DNA of 64,000 nt from Myxococcus dinghuensis (GCF_024198235.1 NZ_JAKCFB010000013.1:124001-188000); one strand, 5' to 3'; counted from the stretch's first letter, positions 34,059 to 42,052 are shown. The notes: generated by a model not told the origin, from the letters alone. Made by a program: numbers and translations.

Positions 34059-34129
34059 GTGCGTAGGGGGGCCCGGGAAGCGGGCGCGGCGTCCTTATGC
34101 CACGAGGGGCGCCCGGGGAGGACTCTTCC

Positions 34130-34150
34130 GAACCCGCAAGACGCGGGTTC
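34130..34150. terminator. Perfect 8-bp hairpin between the ADH and ABC-F genes
   Basis: GAACCCGC, five-base loop AAGAC, GCGGGTTC. It lies 80 bases past the stop of the alcohol dehydrogenase gene and 72 bases before the ABC-F start, both on the minus strand. There is no T-run. It may be a Rho-assisted terminator, or a leader structure in the ABC-F mRNA; ABC-F genes are often controlled by leader attenuation. Confidence 0.5.
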
Positions 34151-34229
34151 TCATGCCCGGGACCGGCCGGCCGGGGGGTCGGCGGGCCGGCGGCACGGGG
34201 GCGTGACGCGCCCAGCCCCCCTCCCACGC

Positions 34230-35285
34230 TCAGGGGACGACCACCAGCCGGATGGGGTTGCCCTCCTTCTTCACCAGCCGCTCCACCCCCTTGGCCACGT
34301 CCTCCAGGGGCAGCGTCGCGCTCACGGACCGGGAGACGTCCAGCCGCTTCGTCCCCACCAGCCGGACGAGCTGATCCAGGTGCTTCTTCTCGTAGCCGAG
34401 GTGGCCGAGCAGCTCCTGGGAGCGCACCCCGAACACGGAGCCGGGGCCCAGTTGGATGGGCTCCGGCGACAGGCCCACCATCACCGCCTTGCCGAAGCGC
34501 CCCAGGCTCTTGGCGGCCTGGGCCAGCACCACGTTGGCGCCCACCAGGTCCACCGCCACGTCCAGGCCCAACCCGTTGGTGTGCTTCAGGATCTGGTCGC
34601 GCACGTCCGGGGAGCGCGGGTCCAACGCCACGTCCGCGCCGAACTCCAGCGCCCGGGCGCGCGCCGCCTCGTTGGTGTCGAAGGCGAGGATGGGCGCCGC
34701 GCCCAGCATGCGGGCGATCTGCACCGCGTGGACGCCGAGCCCGCCGATGCCCCACAGGCCCACCGACTGCGCGGGCCGCAGCCCCGCCCGGTCCACGAGG
34801 CCCGCGTAGGGCGTGGCCACCGCGTCCGCGAGGATGGCGGCCTGCTCGAAGGGCAGCCCCTCCGGCACCTCCACCAGCGCGTGGTACGGCACCACGACGT
34901 ACTCGGCCCACGCGCCGTCGTAGTGGAAGCCCATGATGAGGAAGTCCAGGCACTCCTGGGGCTGGCCGTTGGAGCACTTCGCGCAGCGGCCACAGGGCTT
35001 GCCGCCCGCGATGGCCACGCGGGTCCCCGGCTTCCAGCGCGGCACGCCGATGCCCACCTCGTCGATGACGCCGGCCGACTCGTGCCCCGGCGTCACCACG
35101 GGCAGGGGCGACGGCAGCGAGCCGTCGATGAGGTGCGCATCCGACAGGCAGATGCCACACGCCTTCACCTTCACGCGGACCTCACCGGGGCCCGGCTTGG
35201 GGACGGGCACGTCCGTCACCGTCAGCGTCTTCGCCGCCGTGTCGAAGCGCGCCGCCCGCATCGTCCGCTGGTTCGCCTCTCCCAT
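34230..35285 (-). CDS. Zinc-dependent alcohol dehydrogenase (MDR family)
   Basis: A 351-residue medium-chain dehydrogenase. The catalytic zinc site is in ACGICLSDAH and GHESAGV; the structural zinc site is the four-Cys cluster PCGRCAKCSNGQPQEC. The NAD(P)-binding motif GIGGLGVHAVQIA follows at about residue 178. These are the features of true zinc alcohol dehydrogenases rather than quinone reductases. ATG 35285 (MGEANQRT) was chosen over the longer frame because GGAGAG precedes it. It is divergent from the B3/B4-domain gene and upstream of the ABC-F gene in the same direction, separated by a hairpin. Substrate is unknown. Confidence 0.93.
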   Translation of the reverse strand: MGEANQRTMRAARFDTAAKTLTVTDVPVPKPGPGEVRVKVKACGICLSDAHLIDGSLPSPLPVVTPGHESAGVIDEVGIGVPRWKPGTRVAIAGGKPCGRCAKCSNGQPQECLDFLIMGFHYDGAWAEYVVVPYHALVEVPEGLPFEQAAILADAVATPYAGLVDRAGLRPAQSVGLWGIGGLGVHAVQIARMLGAAPILAFDTNEAARARALEFGADVALDPRSPDVRDQILKHTNGLGLDVAVDLVGANVVLAQAAKSLGRFGKAVMVGLSPEPIQLGPGSVFGVRSQELLGHLGYEKKHLDQLVRLVGTKRLDVSRSVSATLPLEDVAKGVERLVKKEGNPIRLVVVP

Positions 35286-35464
35286 CGCGTGCTCTCCTCG
35301 CCCGCGTCGCGCACGAGCGGGCGTCAACGAAACGACTGGAAGGCGCGCACGCTAGCACGCACCCGGGGACGGGCCCGCACCCGCGTCGGGGATGCGCGGA
35401 GGGTGACACTCCGCGATTTCGCAGAGCGGATGTCCCCGCGCGGCGCGTGGCATAGAGTCCGCCC

Positions 35465-36091
35465 GTGCTGACGCTCGACCCGCATCCGTCCCTGGACACG
35501 CTGGCCTTCACCTCCACCTTCCCCGCGCCGCTGGGCTCGCTGCCCTCGCCGGACTGGCTCGTGGCGCTGCTGAAGCCGGACGCCGCGGCGCCCCTCTCCA
35601 GCGACGACGCCGTGCGCGGCGCCGTCCGCGACATGCTCCGCCACGGCGGCTACAAGCCCACCGGCCGGGGCAAGCCCGCCTCCGAATACCTCGTGCGCGC
35701 CGCGGGCGACGGCTCGCTCGGCGCCATCAACACCGCCGTGGACCTGTGCAACGCGGTGTCCCTGCACAGCGGCCTGCCCGTCAGCGTGGTGGACCTGGAC
35801 CGCGCCCGGGCCCCCTTCCGCATCGGCATCGCGCCCGAGGGCGCCCAGTACGTCTTCAACGCCTCCGGGCAGAGCATCGACCTGGCGGGCCTCCTGTGCC
35901 TCTTCGACGCGGAGGGGCCCTGCGCCAACGCGGTGAAGGACGCCCAGCGCACCAAGACGAACGCGGACACGCGCCGCACCCTCACCGTCCTCTGGGGCGC
36001 CAGGAGCCTGGGTGACCGCACCGCCCGCGCCTTCGCGTGGTATCGCGAGCTGCTGGAGCGCGCGGGCGCCACCGTGGAGCCCGTGCGCTGA
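35465..36091 (+). CDS. B3/B4 tRNA-binding-domain protein
   Basis: A 208-residue protein resembling the B3/B4 domain of the phenylalanyl-tRNA synthetase beta subunit, which edits misacylated Tyr-tRNA(Phe), but standing alone. Typical segments are GKPASEYLVRA, INTAVDLCNAVSLHSGLPVSVVDLD, the Gly-rich RIGIAPEGAQYVFNASGQSIDLAGLLCLFD, and the late DTRRTLTVLWG. Stand-alone members may edit or bind aminoacyl-tRNA in trans; this has not been shown for this one. It starts with GTG 35465. It is divergent from the alcohol dehydrogenase gene and ends 10 bp before the stop of the convergent oxidoreductase gene. Confidence 0.85.
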   Translation: MLTLDPHPSLDTLAFTSTFPAPLGSLPSPDWLVALLKPDAAAPLSSDDAVRGAVRDMLRHGGYKPTGRGKPASEYLVRAAGDGSLGAINTAVDLCNAVSLHSGLPVSVVDLDRARAPFRIGIAPEGAQYVFNASGQSIDLAGLLCLFDAEGPCANAVKDAQRTKTNADTRRTLTVLWGARSLGDRTARAFAWYRELLERAGATVEPVR

Positions 36092-36101
36092 CGCCGTCCG
36101 C

Positions 36102-37127
36102 TCACGCCCCCACGCGCACCACCACCTTGCCGAAGGGCCCCCGGTCCAGGTGCGCGAGCGCCTGGGGGAACGCGTCCAGCGCATAGGTCGCGTCCACCAC
36201 CGGGTCCAGGCGCAGCGTGTCCACCGCGCGGACCAGCTCCTCCAGGCCGCGCCGGTGGCCCACCGCCACGCCCTGGATGACGCCGTGGCTCTGGAACAGC
36301 GGCAGCACGGGGAAGCGCGCGTCGAAGCCCTCCAGGATGCCGATGAGGGCGATGCGTCCGCCGCTCGCGAGCGCTCGCACGGAGCGCCCCAGGTCGTCCC
36401 CGCCCACCACCTCCAGGATGACGTCCGCGCCGCGTCCTCCGGTCAGCTCCAGCACCGCCTGCTCCCAGTCCGGTGACTCACGCCGGTGGATGCCATGCGC
36501 CGCGCCCAGCGCCTTCACGCGGTCGAGCTTCGCCGCGTCCCCCGACGTGACGAGGACGCGCGCCCCGAGCGCGGAGGCGAGCTGCACGGCGAACAGCGAC
36601 ACCCCGCCCGTGCCCTGCGTCACCACCGTCTGCCCGGGCCTGGGCGCGCCGTGCTCCATCAGCGCCGTCCACGCCGTGAGGCCGGCGCACGGCAGCGTGC
36701 TCGCCTTCACGTCGTCCAGCGTCCGGGGCGCGGCGACGAGCCAGGCCTCCGGGAAGGACACGTACTCCGACAACACGCCGGGAAGCTGCCCGCCCAGGCT
36801 CGGCACCATGCCGTCCACCCTGGGAGGCGGCCCATCCAGCCACGGGGGACTGAAGTGGGCGAGCACCCGCGCGCCCTTCCTGACGCGCGTGACCCCTTCG
36901 CCCGTGGCCACCACCTCGCCCGCCATGTCGGACGTGGGCACGAAGGGCCCCGGCGCGGCCAGCGGTCCCGGCCCGTCGAGGATGAGCTTCTCGCGGTAGT
37001 TGAGCGACACCGCGCCCACGCGCACCAACGCCTCGCCCGGCTTCGGGGTGGGAATCTCCACGCTCGCCAGCTCCAGGTTCGCGCGGCCCGGCTTCCGCAA
37101 CTCCCATCGCTTCATCACGCCTGCCAT
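36102..37127 (-). CDS. Zinc-free MDR oxidoreductase (quinone reductase-like)
   Basis: A 341-residue medium-chain reductase. It has the GroES-like N-domain and the nucleotide-binding motif TQGTGGVSLFAVQLASALGARV (about residues 165-186, quoted in part) but none of the zinc Cys/His ligands, which points to an NADPH-dependent quinone or enone reductase. The motif GADVILEVVGGDDLGRSV is also typical. ATG 37127 has AGAGGGAGAA upstream. It is divergent from a LysR-family gene; the 121-bp gap holds a palindrome that fits a LysR site, so the regulator very probably controls this gene. Confidence 0.92.
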   Translation of the reverse strand: MAGVMKRWELRKPGRANLELASVEIPTPKPGEALVRVGAVSLNYREKLILDGPGPLAAPGPFVPTSDMAGEVVATGEGVTRVRKGARVLAHFSPPWLDGPPPRVDGMVPSLGGQLPGVLSEYVSFPEAWLVAAPRTLDDVKASTLPCAGLTAWTALMEHGAPRPGQTVVTQGTGGVSLFAVQLASALGARVLVTSGDAAKLDRVKALGAAHGIHRRESPDWEQAVLELTGGRGADVILEVVGGDDLGRSVRALASGGRIALIGILEGFDARFPVLPLFQSHGVIQGVAVGHRRGLEELVRAVDTLRLDPVVDATYALDAFPQALAHLDRGPFGKVVVRVGA

Positions 37128-37182
37128 GTGTTCTCCCTCTCGTGCCTCCAGGAGGCGCGGGGGATATACGGAGGCCATGGTG

Positions 37183-37195
37183 TCTCCAGTGGAGA
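37183..37195. promoter_or_regulatory. LysR-type operator candidate
   Basis: Perfect palindrome TCTCCA-G-TGGAGA, which has exactly the T-N11-A form of LysR-family binding sites. It lies in the divergent gap between the oxidoreductase and the LysR gene, 56 and 54 bases from the two start codons. A half-copy with TTCACTGG follows at about 37207-37214. Confidence 0.6.
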
Positions 37196-37248
37196 GCTTT
37201 CGGGGCTTCACTGGCGACAGACATTCACCCATGGAGTGGAGGCCCGGC

Positions 37249-38196
37249 ATGACCGACCGGCTCAGCGGAGTGCACGCGTTCGTCCAGGCCGCGGAGGCGG
37301 GAGGCTTCGCGCTCGCGGCCCAGCGGATGGGGCTGTCCCGCTCCGCCGTGGGCAAGAGCATCGCGCGGCTGGAGCAGCGGCTGGGCACGCGCCTGTTCCA
37401 GCGCACCACGCGCCAGCAGCGCCTCACCGAGGACGGTCAGGTCTTCTACGAGCGCTGCGTGCGCGCCCTCGCGGAGCTGGAGGCCGCGGAGGCCGCGCTC
37501 GACTCCGGACGCCGCGAGCCCACGGGGCGACTGCGCGTCACCGCGTCCGTGCTGTTCGGCCGGCACCTCGTCGCGCCGCTCCTGTGTGAGCTGGCCCGCG
37601 AGCACCCGGGCCTGGAGCTGGAGCTGTCCTTCAGCGACCGCGTGGTGGACCTCATCGAGGACGGCTACGACCTGGCCATCCGCGTCGCGCCGCTCGCGGA
37701 CCAGGCCGGGCTCACCGCGCGGAAGCTCGGCGCGCAGATGATGACCGTCTGCGCGTCACCCGACTACCTCGCCCGGCGCGGTCGCCCCCGGACGCTCGAG
37801 GACCTGCCCCACCACGAGGCCATCACCTATGGGCGCCATGGCCTCAGCAAGCCGTGGCTGTTCCCGGACGGGAAGGGAGGCGACACGCCCGTCCGCGTCC
37901 AGGGACGCCTGCGCCTGGATGACCTGGAGTCCGTCGCGGACGCCGCCACACGGGGCCTGGGGCTCGCGTGGCTCCCCTGCTGGCTCGTCACGGAGCGGCT
38001 GCGCCGAGGCGAGCTGGTGGCGCTGCTCGAGTCCGCGGGCCGCCACGGCAACGAAATCTTCGCCGTGTGGCCACAGAACAAGCACCTGCCCACCAAGGTG
38101 CGCGCGGCCGTCGACCTGCTCGCGGCGCGCATCCCCGAGCGGCTCGCCCGCACCGCGCGAAAGCCCCCGCGCCCACACACCGGACGGACACGCTGA
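37249..38196 (+). CDS. LysR-family transcriptional regulator
   Basis: A 315-residue regulator. The winged helix-turn-helix fills residues about 3-62 (FVQAAEAGGFALAAQRMGLS, RSAVGKSIARLEQRLGTRLF, then QRTTRQQRLTEDG). The effector domain (about 90-300) has the periplasmic-binding-like pattern GRLRVTASVLFGRHLVAPLL and the DLVIRVAPL-like segment DLAIRVAPLADQAGL. This is the subgroup that commonly regulates a divergently transcribed oxidoreductase, as here. ATG 37249 has GGAGG six bases upstream; ATG 37231 would add six residues. It is followed by a VOC protein gene 22 bp later. Confidence 0.94.
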   Translation: MTDRLSGVHAFVQAAEAGGFALAAQRMGLSRSAVGKSIARLEQRLGTRLFQRTTRQQRLTEDGQVFYERCVRALAELEAAEAALDSGRREPTGRLRVTASVLFGRHLVAPLLCELAREHPGLELELSFSDRVVDLIEDGYDLAIRVAPLADQAGLTARKLGAQMMTVCASPDYLARRGRPRTLEDLPHHEAITYGRHGLSKPWLFPDGKGGDTPVRVQGRLRLDDLESVADAATRGLGLAWLPCWLVTERLRRGELVALLESAGRHGNEIFAVWPQNKHLPTKVRAAVDLLAARIPERLARTARKPPRPHTGRTR

Positions 38197-38218
38197 GCCA
38201 GGCGCTATGCTCCCGGCC

Positions 38219-38659
38219 ATGACGCTCAAACGAATGGACAACGTCAGCATCGTCGTCGAAGACCTCGCGGCGGCCATCGCGTTCTTCACCGAGCTGGGGA
38301 TGGAGCTGGAGGGGAAGACCACCGTCGAGGGTCATTGGGTCGACCGCATCGTCGGGCTCGAGAACGTCCGCTCCGACATCGCGATGATGCGGACCCCGGA
38401 TCGCCACAACCGGCTCGAGCTGACGAGGTTCCACACGCCGCCGGCGACTCGCCTTGAGCCGAAGGACGCCCCGGTGAACACGCTGGGCATCCGTCGCATC
38501 ATGTTCGCCGTCGAAGACATCGACGACGTCGTCGCCCGCCTGCGCACCCACGGCGCGGAGCTCATCGGCGAGGTGGTCCGGTACGAGGACCTCTATCGGC
38601 TCTGCTACATCCGCGGCCCCGAGGGCATCATGGTCGCGCTGGCCGAGGAGCTGCGCTGA
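38219..38659 (+). CDS. VOC (glyoxalase/dioxygenase) superfamily protein
   Basis: A 146-residue metalloenzyme-fold protein with two beta-alpha-beta-beta-beta units: KRMDNVSIVVEDLAAAIAFF with ELGMELEGK, and NTLGIRRIMFAVEDIDDVVARL with the closing YIRGPEGIMVALAEEL. Likely metal ligands are His/Glu residues at the strand ends, for example E143 in the last strand, but no specific activity (glyoxalase, fosfomycin resistance or ring cleavage) can be chosen. Start ATG 38219 (MTLKRM) or ATG 38207, four codons longer. It lies 22 bp after the LysR gene in the same direction, so it may share its transcript. A GC hairpin follows the stop. Confidence 0.9.
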   Translation: MTLKRMDNVSIVVEDLAAAIAFFTELGMELEGKTTVEGHWVDRIVGLENVRSDIAMMRTPDRHNRLELTRFHTPPATRLEPKDAPVNTLGIRRIMFAVEDIDDVVARLRTHGAELIGEVVRYEDLYRLCYIRGPEGIMVALAEELR

Positions 38660-38998
38660 CGCGTTCGGAAGGACGGCGGCGATTCGCGCCGCCAAGCCGA
38701 TTCCGGAGCGCGTGACAAGGGCACGGGGGCGGACACGGAGCCCCGGCGACACTCACACTGGACCGCTGTCACATGGTGATGTGGCGGGCTCCCGCCGACG
38801 ATGCGGCTCGCATCGGCGCCACCCCGAGCCAGTCGGGCACGGGCGCCGCGCCGGTGCCAGGCGCAGGGCCCCGTGAGTTCGGCGCCCAGATCCATGGACA
38901 GCTTCGGGGCGGGCCAGCGAGACAGACCTGGCCGGCCTCCGGGATGCGGGGCAACACGCGAGGCTCGGCCGGCGGTCCAGGTCGAGCCCTCGCGGCCC
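38660..38998. other. Gene-free 340-bp gap between convergent genes
   Basis: The VOC gene ends at 38659 and the gluconokinase gene ends at 38999 on the other strand. The gap holds a perfect GC hairpin near its left end and a CACAT-GGTG-ATGTG inverted repeat at 38770-38783. I see no credible coding frame. Confidence 0.7.
38675..38693 (+). terminator. GC hairpin after the VOC gene
   Basis: GGCGGCG, loop ATTCG, CGCCGCC: a perfect seven-base stem starting 15 bases after the VOC stop codon. No T-run follows. Confidence 0.5.
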
Positions 38999-39484
38999 CT
39001 AGAGCTTCAGCCCCTCCCGGATGCGGGCGACCACCTCCGCGGGAGGCGGCGTCACGTCCACGGGCATCGCCCGCTGGGGCACCTCCAGCGTCTCCAACTG
39101 GCTGTCCAGCAGCGACGCCGGCATGAAGTGTCCGTGGCGCTGGGACACCCGCTGCGCCAACACCTCCCTGGGCGCGTGCAGGTACACCCACCGCAGCTGC
39201 GAAGGGTCCACCTCCAGCGTGTCGCGGTGGACACGCTTGAGCGCGGACGACGCCACCACGAGGTCTTCCCCGCGCTCGATGGCTTCCTGGATTTGCGCGC
39301 GGATGGCGGCCAGCCACGGCCAACGGTCCGAGTCATCCAGCGGGAAACCCGCCGCCATCTTCGCCACGTTGGCCGGCGAATGCAGGTCGTCCGCGTCCAG
39401 GAAGCGCCAGCGGAGCGCCTCCGCCAACTCCCGGCCGACCGTGGTTTTCCCGGCTCCCGTGACTCCCATGACGATGACCACCAT
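38999..39484 (-). CDS. gntK: Gluconokinase
   Basis: A 161-residue ATP-dependent kinase that would phosphorylate gluconate to 6-phosphogluconate, feeding the pentose phosphate or Entner-Doudoroff route. The P-loop MGVTGAGKTTVG lies at about residues 6-17, followed by the family signature FLDADDLHSPANVAKMAAGFPLDDSDRWPWL (in parts), then ALKRVHRDTLE and QRHGHFMPASLLDSQLETLE. These are diagnostic of GntK-type gluconokinases rather than shikimate kinases. ATG 39484 begins just before the first strand and has GGAGG upstream; ATG 39530 is a longer alternative. It is divergent from the DNA ligase gene. Confidence 0.9.
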   Translation of the reverse strand: MVVIVMGVTGAGKTTVGRELAEALRWRFLDADDLHSPANVAKMAAGFPLDDSDRWPWLAAIRAQIQEAIERGEDLVVASSALKRVHRDTLEVDPSQLRWVYLHAPREVLAQRVSQRHGHFMPASLLDSQLETLEVPQRAMPVDVTPPPAEVVARIREGLKL

Positions 39485-39589
39485 CCCGTGCGGCCTCCTC
39501 GAACCCGGTGATTCCAGCATGGTGTGTCCGAGGGGCGTCTCCGGCCACTCGCTCGGGTGTTTGATTCCCACCGCTCTACGTCCTGGGAA

Positions 39590-39611
39590 TGTCGGACCCA
39601 GCGGGTACTCT
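39590..39611 (+). promoter_or_regulatory. PafBC-type damage promoter candidate for the DNA ligase
   Basis: TGTCGGAC (39590-39597), eight-base spacer, TACTCT (39606-39611). It has the TGTCR core, N8 spacing and TAnnnT of the LexA-independent DNA-damage promoters of mycobacteria, and repeats almost base for base the layout at 19619-19640. The -10 is 42 bases before the GTG start of a DNA repair-type gene. Confidence 0.6.
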
Positions 39612-39653
39612 TCGGTTCGTCGCCGCTTCAGGACGCGGCACGGAGGATTCATC

Positions 39654-40730
39654 GTGGCGGACATCGCGGACGGCGCGCAGGTCGAAGTGCAGGGTTCGGG
39701 CTCCAAGCCCTACATCCTCAAGAACACGGGCGGGGTGTACTCGTGCTCCTGTCCGGCCTGGCGCAACCAGTCCATCGCCATCGAGCGGCGCACCTGCAAG
39801 CACCTGCGCCGGGTGCGCGGAGACGCCGCGGAGGACGCCCGCTGCGGCGCCGCCGCCACCGCCGTGAAGCCCACCCGCGCCAGGCCCCAGGGCGCGGAGG
39901 CGGACGGGGAAGGGGGCGCAGAGGAGAAGGCGCCGCCGCTGTTGCTGGCCCACCCGTGGGAGAACGACGTGGACCTCACGGACTGGTGGATGAGCGAGAA
40001 GCTCGACGGCGTGCGGGCGTACTGGGACGGCAAGCGCTTCTGGTCGCGCCTGGGCAACGAGTTCTTCGCGCCGGACTGGTTCACCGCGGGGCTGCCGGAC
40101 TTCCCGCTGGACGGAGAGCTGTTCGGTGGACGCAAGCGCTTCCAGCGCACGGTGAGCGTGGTGCGCCGGCAGGACCGCAGCCCGGACTGGAAGGAGCTGG
40201 CCTTCGTCGTGTTCGACGCGCCGGCGGTGGCGGGGGCGTTCGAGGACCGGCTGGAGCACTGCCGCAAGTGGCTGGAGGACGCGAAGCCCACGTATGCGCG
40301 GTGGCACGAGCACGGGCGCTGCCAGGGCACGGAGCACCTGCGCGAGGAGCTGGCGCGCGTGGAGGGGCTGGGCGGCGAGGGGCTGATGCTGCGCAAGCCG
40401 GGCTCGAAGTACGAGGTGGGGCGCTCGCACACGCTGCTGAAGGTGAAGAGCTTCAAGGACGACGAGGCCGTCGTCGTCGGGCACGTGGCCGGCGCGGGGC
40501 GGCACAAGGGGCGGCTGGGCGCGCTGGAGGTGGAGCTGCGCAACGGCAAGCGCTTCAACGTGGGCACGGGCTTCTCGGACGCGGAGCGCGCGGCGCCTCC
40601 CGCCCTGGGCACGCTCATCACCTTCCGCTACCAGGAGCTGTCCAACGACGGCGTGCCGCGCTTCCCGTCCTACGTCGGCGTCCGCATCGACGCGCCCGCG
40701 TTCCCGGTGAAGGCGAAGGCGAAGCGCTGA
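39654..40730 (+). CDS. ATP-dependent DNA ligase with N-terminal SWIM zinc finger
   Basis: A 358-residue ligase joining nicked DNA using ATP. Residues about 15-52 form a SWIM zinc finger (C31-x-C33, then C48-x-H50), a nucleic-acid or protein-binding module. The adenylation domain follows, with the nucleotidyl Lys116 in SEKLDGVRAYW (motif I), PLDGELFGGRKRF (III), GEGLMLRKPGSKYE (IV) and LLKVKSF (V). A C-terminal OB domain ends the protein (about 265-350). The short linker between them is Ala/Glu-rich. GTG 39654 has GGAGG at the right distance. It is a minimal ligase of the LigB/LigE size but without a signal peptide, so it acts in the cytoplasm. No Ku or other end-joining gene is nearby. A damage-type promoter candidate lies upstream. 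Confidence 0.92.
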   Translation: MADIADGAQVEVQGSGSKPYILKNTGGVYSCSCPAWRNQSIAIERRTCKHLRRVRGDAAEDARCGAAATAVKPTRARPQGAEADGEGGAEEKAPPLLLAHPWENDVDLTDWWMSEKLDGVRAYWDGKRFWSRLGNEFFAPDWFTAGLPDFPLDGELFGGRKRFQRTVSVVRRQDRSPDWKELAFVVFDAPAVAGAFEDRLEHCRKWLEDAKPTYARWHEHGRCQGTEHLREELARVEGLGGEGLMLRKPGSKYEVGRSHTLLKVKSFKDDEAVVVGHVAGAGRHKGRLGALEVELRNGKRFNVGTGFSDAERAAPPALGTLITFRYQELSNDGVPRFPSYVGVRIDAPAFPVKAKAKR

Positions 40731-40736
40731 CGGCGC

Positions 40737-41510
40737 TCAGCAGTACGTGCCCGAACCGAAGAAGCGCGACGGGGCCTCTCCGACGACGGCGCGCAGCTCG
40801 CGGTTGAAGTGGGGCTGGTCGTAGTAGCCGGAGGCGTGCGCCAGCCGGGAGAAGCTCATCCCGGGCCGGTACGCGGAGACGGCCTGCCGCATGCGCAGGA
40901 TGGAGGCGAGCCGCTTGGGCGAGGCGCCCACCGCGCGGCGGAAGCCCTTCTCCAGCGCGTCCTGGCTCAGCCCCACCTCGCGCGCGAGCGCCGCGATGCG
41001 CACGGCGCTCGGCTCCTCGTGGACCGCCCGCACCGCCGCCAGCACGGCGCCGCTGACGGGTTCGGGGCGCAGGCGCGAGAGCAGGAACGCCTCGAAGACC
41101 GCCACGCGCCGGGCATCGTCCTCCGCCTCGGCGATGCGCGACGCCACGCGGTCCACGTCGGCGTGGGGCACCAGCGTCTCGAGCGCCAGCGTCTCGCCCA
41201 GCAGCTCGTGCAGGGGCTCCTCGAAGAAGCGGGCCGCGCCGGCCGCGTGGAACTTGGCGAGGATGATGGCCCCCCCCGCCAGCGTGCGCATGCGGCGCGC
41301 GTCCACGCGCAGCCCGGTGATGACGTGGTCCGGGACCGGGAGCGTCCGCGCGTCCTCGAGCATCTGGGACGTCCCGCCGAAGCGGAAGCCCACGATGATG
41401 CTCGGCTCCGGGACCAGGACGCGCGTCACCAGCTCCCGCGCCTCCACGACCTCGAAGGCACGGACGAACGGGGCGAGCCTGGGACCCGGGGCGAACGTCG
41501 TCACGCGCAT
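40737..41510 (-). CDS. AraC-family transcriptional regulator
   Basis: A 257-residue regulator. The C-terminal helix-turn-helix pair spans about residues 165-250 (VRIAALAREVGLSQDALEKGFRRAVGASPKRLASILRMRQAV, in parts, and FSRLAHASGYYDQPHFNREL). The N-terminal domain resembles the DUF6597-type sensor with a His/Pro-rich opening (RLAPFVRAFEVVEAREL), common in actinobacterial and myxobacterial regulators of unknown ligands. ATG 41510 was chosen because GGAGG sits five bases upstream; the longer frame to 41549 lacks this. It is divergent from a small lipoprotein gene (86-bp gap), the most likely target. Confidence 0.9.
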   Translation of the reverse strand: MRVTTFAPGPRLAPFVRAFEVVEARELVTRVLVPEPSIIVGFRFGGTSQMLEDARTLPVPDHVITGLRVDARRMRTLAGGAIILAKFHAAGAARFFEEPLHELLGETLALETLVPHADVDRVASRIAEAEDDARRVAVFEAFLLSRLRPEPVSGAVLAAVRAVHEEPSAVRIAALAREVGLSQDALEKGFRRAVGASPKRLASILRMRQAVSAYRPGMSFSRLAHASGYYDQPHFNRELRAVVGEAPSRFFGSGTYC

Positions 41511-41596
41511 GACGCCCTCCAGCATGCGCCTCATGGGGGGCGAACGCACTGAATTCGTCCAAGCCCCCTCCCGGCGCCGCTCATTACCTTGCGCCC

Positions 41597-42052
41597 ATGA
41601 AGAAACGAGCCCTGCCGTGGATGGCCTCGGCCGTCCTGCTGCTGTCCTCCTGCACCACGACCCACGCCGCGCCTGACGCGCCGGAACGGACCGCCTCCAT
41701 GAAGATGCCCCTCGACCTCGACCAGCACCCGAACCTCCACTTCCGCATCGACCGCATCACCGTGCCGACCGCCTCCCGGGCCGAGCTGGAGACGGCCATG
41801 CACCGCATCACCGCGCTCCTGCGCGAGCAGCCCGGCTTCCTGGGCAACGTCGTCTTCGAGCGCAAGGGCGACGCGGGGACCCTCGTCCTCGTGACGATGG
41901 CGACCTGGGAGAGCGCCGAGGCGATGGCCAAGGCCGGCGAGGCCGTGCGCGCGCACAACCAGCGCATCGGGTTCGACGCGCAGGCGCTCTTCCAGCGGCT
42001 GGGCGCGACGATGGAGCGCGGCGACTACATCGCCCCCCGCGAACTCCAGTAG
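41597..42052 (+). CDS. Lipoprotein with an antibiotic-biosynthesis-monooxygenase-like domain
   Basis: A 151-residue exported lipoprotein: the signal MKKRALPWMASAVLLLSSC ends with lipidated Cys19. Residues about 48-140 form a dimeric alpha+beta-barrel (ferredoxin-like) ABM domain: FRIDRITVPTASRAELETAM, REQPGFLGNVVFERKGDAG, LVLVTMATWESAEAMAKAGEAV. Cytoplasmic relatives are cofactor-free monooxygenases or haem-degrading enzymes; a lipid-anchored one is uncommon. Catalytic Asn/Trp/His residues of haem-degrading IsdG enzymes are not conserved as a set, so activity is uncertain. It is divergent from an AraC-type regulator, which likely controls it. Confidence 0.85.
   Translation: MKKRALPWMASAVLLLSSCTTTHAAPDAPERTASMKMPLDLDQHPNLHFRIDRITVPTASRAELETAMHRITALLREQPGFLGNVVFERKGDAGTLVLVTMATWESAEAMAKAGEAVRAHNQRIGFDAQALFQRLGATMERGDYIAPRELQ

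Noticed and set aside
32460..35471. 1003-codon plus-strand frame
   Set aside because: Shadow of the ABC-F and alcohol dehydrogenase genes; His/Leu/Arg-rich and without domain signatures.
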